Below, piece by piece: positions 10,001 through 21,800 of a stretch of 64,000 bases of DNA. The DNA is from Sceloporus undulatus (taxonomy: Eukaryota > Chordata > Lepidosauria > Squamata > Phrynosomatidae): the NCBI RefSeq assembly GCF_019175285.1, contig NC_056524.1, forward strand, positions 96,217,688 to 96,281,687. Reading direction: 5' to 3'. The position numbers and the translations under genes were made by a program. Within the stretch, counting starts at the first letter, position 1; each line of letters opens with the position of its first letter. A model generated the notes under the pieces. The model made no database searches. It had not been told where the DNA came from and saw only the letters and a program-made list of their open reading frames with translations.

Positions 10001-13000
10001 CTAAGTTTTCTCTGTTTTCTCCTTGGTGTGTTCCCCTCCTAACCAATGGCATCAGGTACAGAGGAAGAAAAACTCAGGTGTTGCTTTGCTAATTCATTTG
10101 CGCTGAAACTAGCTCTCCTTTACACCCATTAACCATAAGCCTGGGAACAAATGTTGGAAGGTGTTCTTTTTGGCAGCAAGTGTAGTTCCAACATGACACA
10201 CCTGCTAACAAATCAATCCCTTTCAATGACTTGTATATGTCCGTCTTGGGACAGGAAGAAAATATGTGGGCATGCAAAAGTGCACCTCATTTAAAAAAAA
10301 AACCTGTGGCCTGTTACAGACTACCAAAATAAAGCTGCTTTGGGTCTCTTTGGAGATATGCTGTTTAAATGATGCATGCATCCTAAGAATCCGGAAGCTG
10401 CACCAAAGCTGCACTCCAGTGCTTAGGAATAGAATAGTATTTAAATAGTATACCTCCAAAGAGACCCAAAGCAGCTTTATTTTGGCAGTCTGTAACAGGC
10501 CACAGTGTGCATAGTTTTTAAAAAGAAGCATCACTACTGGAACCTTCTGGAGGGCACAGTTCTCATGATTGTTTATTTGTTTTGTTAGCATATGGGCATG
10601 GAAAAGAAGATGAGGCCATCTGGTACCCATCTTGCTCTACAGTAACTTTGGGGAACCAGCTCCAGGGGTCAGAAATTTCACCTCTTTGTCCCCGACTGTG
10701 GCTTTGATCCAGATCAGGCCTTTTATTTTTGCATTTTTGTTGAAATTTGTGTCAATCAGTCACTTCTGAGAAATCAAAACTGTTGGCCTGGGGCCCCTGA
10801 TGTAGGTTGGAACCACAATGAGGAGAAGATAGATAACCTTCATCCTCTGCATTAAGCTCTTGATCCAGATTAAGATCCCCTGTGCTTGAATCTAGAGCAT
10901 GGATGGCAACTGTGGTGTGGTGGAGCTCAGTTCACCCTGTACCATGATTGGGCCAAATTGAAGGTCTACCCAGTTTTCACTTGGGGTTTTATATACTTTT
11001 TTTCAAGCTGAAAATTGGGATGAGGGTGAGGAATGAAAATGCTACCAGGTGGCATTTGCGCCAATATTTTTTGCACAATTCTGCCCAGTTTTGAGGGACT
11101 TGGATGGGCTGTTAAAAATAGTTACACCTGACCCATAGGTTGCACTTTTCCCAACTCAGCTCCAGAAACAGAAAGAAAAGCTGTAGCTGTTAGTGCTCAA
11201 TCTCAGTGTTTAGAAGAGTCTCTACTGCAAACTTAGCCAGATAGGAATCGTCTTTCTATTATGATGGAACACATTAATGGGACCAACTGAACTATCTTAC
11301 ATTTTCAACTGCTGTTATAGTTGGCCCCAAAGACTGAACTAATCTTACATGGGCAATGAGATTTTTATTTTTGTGTTAAAATTGTAGTAATGAAAACAAA
11401 GATCATTTGGCAAATATCAGAAGAAAACCAATGAATTAATATAGTGATTATTTATATGCATATTAATGTAAGAAGATGATTAAGTTTTACCTTTTACAAA
11501 CCAAAACCAGAAACAGGGTTCCTATGATGGTTCCAACTATCGCATAGATTAGGGTATTTGTAGGGAATAAAATAGAATCAGTGCCTGGGGGAGGGGGAAG
11601 AAATCTGGCATTATTGTTGTGCATATTATAAACAAAAGCTGCACATCTCCATAAGTCATGGTTGGATAAGTCCTTGGATACCAGAGAGCCAACTATAGTG
11701 GACAGCAGCATATAATTTTATTTTGTTTTATTTAAAAGTGGGGTTTCAGCTCTAAATATCATGGTATCCCTGTAAACATATTGCCCCAGAAGCAGGTACA
11801 AAGCTCACATCCCACCAACCCATTTAACTGAAAGCCCGAACAGGAGTATTTCTGAGTCCTATCTTCCTTTTCCTACAGTCACGGTGAAAGTTCTACATGG
11901 AAAGTAGTAAGTAAATCTGGAAATTTAGCATGGCTGCAACTGAGTGTCCAGTTCTCTCATCCTGCAAAAGGATGGGAGCAAAGACATTTAGGATTTGGTA
12001 TTGAAGAATAACCTCTTTTTCCACTAGTGTTCTACTAGGTTTACCAGTATTATAGTTCAATTCTATTTAATGTTGATTTTGAATGACCAAAGGGTGGTCA
12101 GTGGGTAGGCATCGGGTACGTAGGTACTCTAGTGATCAGGTGAGAAGAAGGAGCAGACATTTCAATTTGATTTCATTTCAATTGGCAAAGTAACTGAGAA
12201 ACCTTTAACGTTTTTTTCTCTAGAGAAAAAAAAATCATTTCAGAATTCTCTCTCCCATCGTTAACTCAGGCTTGTTAGAGAAGCTGAGAAGGCAACATTT
12301 TGTTCACTGCTCCCCACCTTCTTTTCCAGCTAAGTAACCCAGTTCTCTCTCTCTCACACACACACACACCTAGAAATGTAAGTGAAAAAGAGTTAATTTC
12401 ATTTATTTCATTAACTCTGTTCTGCCTTGTTGCTTAGAGCTTCACACTGCAGATGAAAGCCAGCAACTGGTATTGGGTGGGAAATCCCAAATCCTCTGAT
12501 AATTTTTTTTAGCACAAATGGAGGCTGAAATCCTGAAATTATTCCTAAGGTGCAATAGGAAAGAGAGCAATCTTGATTGCATAGAATTTTTAGAAACAAT
12601 GATAATTTTACAGGAGAAGAGCCTCATGTGATAGACCTTAGCATGCTATTTTTTCTGGCACAAAGCAAGCTAGCATGAAAACTCACATCCTTGACAGGCC
12701 ACTTCAGCTTTTCTATTTTTTAAAAAATGTACAGTTGCCCCTTGGAAGTTGTGGGGGATCAGTTCTGGACCCCTCCCCCCTGGTGAGTCCCAAAACTTGC
12801 GCATGTTCAAGCCCCATAGACTTGAATGGGCCCATGTGCATGTGGAGTGCATGCCACAGGCGTGCACCTCATTGAGGTTAATGGTGGTCATCCCTCTGCC
12901 AGTTTTCAAGTCCACGGATTTCAAGTCTGTGGACTTGGAGGGGAGACTGTATAATCTATAAACATTTATACTTTTGCATATAAGAAAGACACCTGATTAA

Positions 13001-15800
13001 GTTAAAATTACTATCCTATTTGCGTGGCCTCATTTACATCCAAATTGATGTGCATTCAGCCATATAAGTTTGTTGTTGGAAGGATAGAATGAAGATTCTT
13101 CTGAAAATAATCAGAAAAAAAATTAATCTTACCAAATTCAATTGGTTCACTCCATTCACCAAATGCATCTGTAAGGGGGCAGCGAAGTTGTGGACGTGTA
13201 CGAATTCTCAGTCTGTATCTTGCATCCTTAGAGTAATTTTTGGAGGCGATTCCTTCGGGTATCTAAAAGCAGAATATTTATCTACTTCATTGATTGAGTG
13301 ATTGATTGACTGGTCAGTGAATGGCCACTGAATCGTTTGTGTGCAATTTTTATTCTTTTTCTTTTGGTTTCATTCCTGCCTTCCTCCCCCTATATACGTA
13401 CACATTATAGCATTTGGTCCTTCAGTTTTAAATCTTCACACTTGAAATGCAAAGAAAAAAAACAAACAAAGAACATTCAAAAATATTTGAAAAATGGTTG
13501 AAAAACATGTCATTGAGTGGTGAGAAACTCTGACAAGAAGAATCCTACACTAATGAAAATCTTTGCTGTTTGGGGCTTATTCTGGTATACGGCAAACTAG
13601 GCAGGGGAGTTCCTGATGGTTCTTCAGGACCTCTTGGTCCCTTTGCATACAATCAAGCATGGTGTCCTATCACTTTGCTTTGTTTGGAGGGCCTTTTTCT
13701 TTTTAAAAACAGTAATTCCACTCTTTCCTGGAGAGGCAACCCCAGATGGTGGTGCTTGATGAATCCTAGTTCAATTCCTGGCTGTTGGCATATGGAGTCC
13801 TTTTGGATTCCATTCTATCCCCCATGCTAATAAACATATATTTGAACCTACTGGGAGAAGTTTTGGAATTCAAGTGCCACCAGCATGCTCATGACACTCA
13901 GCTTTATTTCTTCTTCTTCTTCTTTTTACTTCTATGCTGCCTGTTTTGTCCCAAGAGCAATACTATGGACTTTGGGTGTAGTAAGGTTTCTGGCTCTCAG
14001 GAACACAGCCAGAACAAAAGACTTGTCCACAAATTTCTTAAGTTTCCAAAAGCTTTACTGGTTATAAACACAAAACATGAAACTGATCTCCTTTTTCTCA
14101 ACAGTCCTTCTTAAATACCTTGCTCTCTCTTGTTGGTGGGTTTTACCTTTCTTCTTCTGTGGGCTTATCTTTCTTCTTTTGTGGACTCATCTTTGTCAAA
14201 GGAAAATATTCTCTCCAGGTCTGACTTGGCTGAAATCTTACTACACAACTGAAACTAGCTGGAGAGAGATTGGTTATAAACACAAAACATGAAACTGATC
14301 TCCTTTTTCTCACTAGTCCTTCTTACATACCTTGCTCTCTCTTCTTGGTGGGTTTTATCTTTCTTCTTCTGTAGACTTATCTTTCTTCTTCTGTGGATTT
14401 ATCTTTGTCAAAGGAAAATATTCTCTCCAGGTTTGACTTGGCTGAAATCTTACTACACAACTGAAACTAGCTGGAGAGAGACAGTAAAAGACCCTGGGAT
14501 TTCCCACAATCCTTGTCTTTCTTAAAGCTGTAGATCTCTATTTCCCCTCCTAAACTGATACATAGGCGGGTTACAGACCGCCCATTTGGGGCGGCCTGCA
14601 CCCGCCCCTTTCCCCAGTGTATCGGGGCCTCAGCTGCCAGAACAGCAGCCTCCGAGGCCCCGATCTGCCGCTTTTCAGGCCGCGGGGAAGCAGCAAAAGG
14701 CCGCTTCCCCGTGGCCTGGGAAGGGGTGTCCTTGGGGCTTCAAGCCCCAAGGACACCCGGCGATGGCGGCGATGGGGAGGAGGAGAAAGGGGCCGCTTGG
14801 CCCCTTTCTCCTCCGCGTCACTGGCACAGCCATGTAAATGCTGCGCCCAGTGACGCAAACGGCAAAAGGAGCTCTGTTTCGGAGCTCCTTCTGCGGCCAG
14901 GGAAAGGGCACACTATGCGCCCTAGCACGGCGTGATGACGTCATGCCTGCGCCGCCCCGTATAGGGCGCCGCCATTTTGTACGGACTGGGTCTGTATTAG
15001 AGTTAGGGGTGTCAGGAAGTGACGCCCCTTTCTAACCCTAATATGGACCCAGTCCGTATTTTCAGGCCCGTCTGTAACAGGCCATAGAAAGCCTAATATA
15101 ATCTCAACTAAATATATGTCTCAAGAGCATCAAAGATGCTCTGGAGGCATGACACTGCCTTTCTCCCAAAAAGGGACCCAGGGTGGCTTACAAGATAAAA
15201 ACATAATTAAAACAACACAATAAAAATAAGGATTAAAATAATCTAGTTAAAATATTATAAAATTAATACAAAAACATACAAAAGTTAAAAACACCTTTCT
15301 ATCGAAACCCAAGAAAGATATTTTATTTCTCTACCAGTACCTGCTGTATGTAATGCACTGAATGAGGGCAAAGAAAGTGAAGTTTAATACACATAAGATG
15401 GACATGCTCCTGAGCAGTTTCAAGGCAGATCGAGGAACAGGAATTCAGCTTGTGTTTGAGTGGTTACTCTCCACTAAAAATACAGGTTTGCAGTTTGTGT
15501 GAGCTCTGAAATCTAGGCTCTTGAGCATGGATGCTAGGCTTTTTGCAGCAGCCAAGATTGCATTTGCATGTTTAAACCATGTTTTCTTTTCTAGGGATGC
15601 CATGGTAAAACATGCCTAAATTACATGCAGCTTGGATTACTGCAATATGATCTATGTGAGGCTGCCTTTGAAAAGTGTTCAGAAACTCAAGCTAGTCAAA
15701 ATACCCTCAAACTGTTGATTGGAGTTGGTTGCTGGGAACGCACACCTCCCTTGTTACTACAGCTCCACTGGCTACTGGTCTATTTCCGGACCCATTTCAA

Positions 15801-15855
<55 letters not shown>

Positions 15856-18800
15856 GGATTTATTTATATCCTGCCCAATCACTGGGAATCCAGGTGGCTT
15901 ACAACAGTGGGAATAATACAAAGTACTGGTTGTAATGTTTACAAAATCCTATACAGCTTAGGTCCAGGTATTGGAAAGACAACCCCAACTTGTATGAGCC
16001 TGCCTGAGCTCAAGAGAGGATGTTTTGTCAGTTCCACTACCCTCACAGGCAGTGGCATCTCAACCCAGGGTGTCACCCAATTTGGGGGGGGGCTTCTGGA
16101 GATGGGGCCCAAAAAAGCTCACCCCTTTCTGCTGTAGTGCCAATCTACTCATGAGTATAACAATATAATGCAGTGAGGTGAAGAGTATGCTTGGCCCTCT
16201 TGGAAGGCAGCCCTTCCGAGGCCTTCTAAGTCAAGCATAGTGGTTGTCACTAAGAACCTTCACCATGAGTAGGAACTGACTTGAGAGCAACTAACAGCAA
16301 CAACAAATATGCCAGATGAAGACTTTAAAAATATTTTTTTCTGGTCCTTATAAAGGTTTTGAAGCATTTTGGAACTTGTTTCCAAATACAGTACTGCTTG
16401 GGCCACTGCAGAGTCTTGCCACATTGATTTGTTGATTTGCATTGATTTTGGAAGGTTAATATTTGTATTCATATTTTTATGATTTTGAATTATATGTTAG
16501 TATTTACAGTATATTTTAAGCCACTCAGTAATTCTGGGACAGCATACCAACATCCTGAATCACCTGGTAAATAGAGGTACTGACCAAAATGCATGATAGA
16601 AGTTACTTTACATCAACTCAGCACACATGTTTAGCTAATGTGGTGTAGTGGTTTGAACATTGGACTATGACTCTGGAGTTCAAGGCACACAACAACAATA
16701 ACAACAACACTGTACTTACATTCTCAGTTCTGTTTCTAGTTTCATCCTAAGAAACAAATAAAATTATATAGTTAGAATTCTGGTATAAAATGTTTGTTTC
16801 TATAATCTCTAACTATGCTTATCTTTACATATTCAGTTCTATGCTGGTAAGATCAAGGAAAGCAGAAACTGCCCATAGCCATTGATTAGGTCACCTGGGT
16901 GGGAAGACAAAAGACTGTTGAATTTTCTCCAGATATTTCCTCCTTTCGTTATAAGAAGAATTGTTAGGGAAGGTGCTCCTAAACACCCAGGTCCTGAGAC
17001 AGACAGCTCCCTTTTTTCTCAGGTGTTCCTGAGTGTTGCTGAATGTGAGGATGTACTTTCCCAGTTTCACTACAGGTCTAGTAGATTCTATTCCCCTCTG
17101 TATCCTCACCTCCACTGATTTTCTCCTTGTAATAAACTTGCTTCTTACTAACTCACCCATCTACAACATGTTTTTACCCCATTAGGCACATTAACTGACC
17201 TTTCTGTCTGTGAAATCCTTTCTACAGAATATCCTTGTCTTGGGTGTTTGTTATATAGGGTGGGTATCATGGTTTTAGTGTGGTTTTAATGCCTGTAATT
17301 TTATATAGCTTTTGGATGGTATTTTTAATTGTTTTATTGTAATATGTTTCTAGAATTTTTATTTCTGATGCACCTTGGCTCTCTTTCAGGGAGAAAGGCA
17401 GGATAGAAATCAAATTAATCAAATAAATAAATGTGTGTAACCTTTAGTATTTTTCTAGAGAAGGCTATGGAGGCATAGGATAGAGCCAAACCTAAGGAGT
17501 ATATCATATATACTGTATAATTTATCAGATAGATATACTGTACCAACAGTGATCAAAAGCTCTTTAAAATACAAAAATACCTTGGTCTGTTACCTTTATT
17601 TCATACCAAAAGCAGGATTCTCTGACATTAATGTAAGATGGAGGAGGTTTCCATTCTACTGTACAGTATGTGGATTGTTCCTGGCAATTCACAGTGATAT
17701 TTCTTGGTGGGCCAGGTTTTTCTGGAACAAAATTGCCAGTACTGTCATTGATAAATGAATATATGTGAAGTTTCATATACATTAAAGCAGTTAACCCTCT
17801 CCATAGGCACTGGAAAATCACATACATTGCTGTAGTGTGTGTATCTGGCCAGGGGTATGGTCAGACTTTGTGGTGAGGGATAGTGATCACAGGGTGTGAT
17901 AAGTGCGCCAAATTCATTTGAGAGTAATTTAATTGTACTGAATTTAATTGTGCTAAACATTATTCATATAAGATTGAGATAACCATTTTTAAAAAAAATG
18001 GGTCCTAAACTTGCTAATTATTTATGTAACTTTTTACTTGTGGGACAAAGCAATAGAAAGCAGAAGTAGGTTTTGTTGTGAGATGCCTTCAAGTTAACTT
18101 TGACTTATGATGACCCTATCCTATGCTTTTCTTGGCCAGATTGATTCAGAGGAGGTTTGTCATTCCCTTTGTTTAAAGCAAAGGGGGAGTGTGACATGCC
18201 CATTGTCACCAAGTTCCGTAGTGGACTGAGGATTCAAATCTGATCTTCAAACCACTGTACCATGATGGCTCACTTTTACTGCTTAATAACTAACTAGCTC
18301 AGTGTTGACCTAAGCTCTCCTGCTCCTTCAGGCGAAAGAAGAACAATGATTGGCAGTTCAGCCTTAGCTTCCATCCAACCATCCCCCTTGGCTGACACCC
18401 CATTTCTTTTGTACACAGAGGAACCTCTCTGCAAAGCAGTGCCAAATGCAATCTGCCTGTTTGAATGCAAATTGCTGTGCACAAAGCTATATAGTATGTT
18501 TTGTGTAGGCAGCACTACTTTCCAGGGAAGGGAACTTGCAAGGAAGTTTGGTGTAGTGTTGGGTGAAAGGAGGTGAGTTGGGGAGTAGATGGGTTGAAGG
18601 GATCGAGGTCTTGAGGAGGACCAACACAAATTGCTGCTTTTGGTACCCTGCTACATAAGATAGTTGCATAATTCATCCTAAAGGTGGGGCTTGTGCTGGA
18701 CTGTATGGACTTTATCACATGGGGAAATCAGGGGAAATGGGCTTTTTAATAAGGATTATCCCATGAAAACCATGCAATCGTGATTAAGATTTTCACACAA

Positions 18801-21800
18801 TGTCATGCTTAAAGGATAATTATCCTGGGAATAACCAGGGAATAACAACAACAACAACAACAACAACAACAATTTATTATTTCTATTTCCCACCTCTCCC
18901 TACAGATCGAATAACTGTGAATGATTTGTTGCTGGTTATTCCCTGGTTATTTCCTGGATCATGATACTTTAATTGTAATGTATGTGAAAATCTTAATCAC
19001 AATCACATGATTTTCACGGGATAATCACTGTTTAACCCCCTGATAAAGCCCTATGATTCCATCTCATGTTTTATGTCTCCTTAATAAAAAAAGGACTGAA
19101 GACCTCTTTTTTTTTTAATGAACAATGAAAATTCAAGAGGATGAACATGGAAAATCTGGGAGTGGAAACCCATGATCACTCTTCCATGTTTGTGCCTTTT
19201 AGTAGAAGTCCATTCCTAACCACATGGTTCATAAGTATTTCATGTCTACTATTATCATTGAGCAATAAAAAAATAAAGAAAAAAGAGGTAAACAAGGCAC
19301 TGCCTTCTCTTTCTTACCATGTTTATATGGATACAGTTTATGAACAAGAGGCTGAATTGATTTACTTGATCCATTCACTGTTAAGGTCACTTTGTCTTCA
19401 GATACAACCATGTTGACAAAATAGCATCCAATATGTCTTCCAAGATTATTATTTATGTAATGTGGGCATTCTATTTCTTCTTTCCTGTTTCAAAAGATAA
19501 AATGCTTCATTTTAAAAAGTGAGCCACAACTTATTTTAATCCACTTATTATCAGTATAAGAAACAAAAGTGAATTACATGTGTTTTAGATAAATATGATA
19601 CTGAGTGTCTTTTGGAGCCTTTTTGCCAGCTTTCCAAGTGCAATTCATAGAAGACCCCTTAAATGTGTATGAGTTAACAATACAGGATATATTTTCTGCT
19701 GATGTTCCATTAGTACCTAGGAAAAAATGAAAAAAAAAACATGTATTATGATCATGCATAACATTAATGTAATATGCTGAAGGGCTGACAGTTCAGGTGT
19801 GGACCAAATCATTGCAGTGGAGTTCAGAGATAAAATAGACAGAAAAAAAAACCTCTAACCTTAAATTGTCACTGAAGACACCTTTTAAAAGATTAAGATG
19901 GCTAAAATATTGATCAGGATTTCAAAACAGTTTTGAGAAAAAGTTGGAGGAAAAGCATGGCTTCTATAAAGGAGACTGGATTTGGGAAGTGTGTTAAAGT
20001 GATCCATGAAATCTCCCACGCCCCTTCACCATAATTTCACACAGTCTCAATCACAGTTGATATAATGAACAGTGTTTATTCTGTAGAAAATGGGGTGATG
20101 CTTGAATTTCTTTGAAGACAGCCTCCATTGGTTTGGAAGTCACATCCTCAACTCCTAATATATAACAATTCTCTCACTGTTATACAGTGTGCCTTGTATT
20201 TGCTCAACAGAGCTTTTATTTACTTGCTGTATATTTGGTAGGGGAACTGTCATTTTCATCGCCTTTCCTACTAGATTTGCCTACCCATCCCCTACTTAAA
20301 CATTCAAAACTAATTAGGCATCTGGCTTCTACTTTATTCAGTCATTATCATGTACCATGGTGGGCAACGTCCAGAGGGATGGGCCACATTTGCTCTGAGG
20401 AATCCCAGAGCTATCCCTGCCCCTCTGGGCCCCTCAGGCTTGAAACTTTGGCCCCAAATGCCAAATTGTACCCACTGCTGTGAGAAACTGGTAATTTTGT
20501 CTTATTTCCTCCATCCCAACTCTAGATTGATGGGGGCCTTTTTTTCAAAATCATAAGTGCTTAGTTGAGGTTGGGCTTTAAAAATGCCTATGAAGGGCAT
20601 AATTGATCATTTTGGAGCCAAAATGTTGCATCAGAGGGCCACGGCTCAGACCTGGATAGTGGGGCCCTTGGAGGATGCATGTGGTCCATTGTTTGCCTGA
20701 TTTTGATGTATAAACACACACATAGAGTTATTTAGAAAGTTAAATATGTATGCCAGTTAGTTTCTGCTCCATTAATAAAATATTTAGCCTAAGTAGCAGT
20801 TGCATCCCAAATAGCATTTATTGCTTTACCCTCCAGATAGAATCTTGGGGTGGGGGATCAAAGTTAACTCCCCCCCCCCCCCCCCCCTTTTTTTTTCCAA
20901 AAAGATCAATTATGCCTTTCACAGGCATTTTTTTTTAAAATCCAAGTTCATTTTTCTATACTGAATTCAGTCCAGAATGAGCTCCTCCACCTTCATTTTT
21001 TGGGGGAAAACCATGTTCATGCAGTTGCTAATTGCATGAATGGCATCCTATCTAGCTTGGCACTAATGCTGTTAATCTACCAAATAAAGTCACCTGAAGG
21101 GTTGCACTCTAGTTTGGCTTTTGTGGCTGAATGGTGGCAAGTAATGGCTGTGCTATTAGACGCGCACACATTTTCAAGTCGCCTGTCAACTTATGGTGAC
21201 CTCATGAATTTCATATGATTTTCTTAGGCAAGGAATTCTCAGAAGTGGTTTTGACAGTTCTTTCTTCTGAAATATAGCCTCGAGTACCTGATATTCATTG
21301 GTGCTCTCCCATCCAAGTACTAGTCAGGGTTGACTCTTAACCTTTCAAGATCAGATGGGATTTGATGCCTTTAGGGTATTTAGATCTCTAATTACACTCA
21401 TAGTCATCCTAAATACAACTATGTTTTGCCAGTAAGAAACAAATAGCCAGAACAAGGTAAGATCAGCCCACCCTCTTGTCTCCAAAAACTGATCCCTCTT
21501 GCTCTGATCATTGCTAACCATGCACATGATATAAAGCTATTCAGCTGATATCCTCAGATTTCATGAGTTAGGTATAGAATTGCTCTTATGGACACTAGAG
21601 AAGTTGAAGCAAAGATAAGTGTAATAAATAATCCAATATGCCACCATGTCTTCAAATAGCACAGGCACTGGAGCATTAGCAATGCTCTCGTAAGTTTAAT
21701 TTATGAACATTGGAAATGGTTTCAAATCACACAGCAACAACAATAACAAATTGATATATATATATATATACATACCATTTTCCTGTGTAAATGCAACCTG

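Noticed and set aside
14571-15035. GC-rich block with several overlapping reading frames, like a CpG island promoter
   Set aside because: Its ends are an inverted pair found in other MITEs and the inside is hairpin-rich. A similar block lies at 57585, so it is a repeat, not a promoter.
15625-16137. 170-codon plus-strand reading frame
   Set aside because: It runs through an L2 fragment, an (AAT)n microsatellite and an antisense tail. It is retroelement debris.
17581-17593. Alternative donor 13 bases beyond the end of CSF2RA exon 4
   Set aside because: It would leave phase 1 and break the frame into both the micro-exon and exon 6. The AAG|gtaaca donor keeps all phases.
20187-20400. Possible exon on the minus strand of CSF2RA intron 1 (frame with one or two cysteines and a weak donor)
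   Set aside because: No good acceptor, no clear resemblance to the N-terminal domain, and the adjacent sequence looks repetitive.
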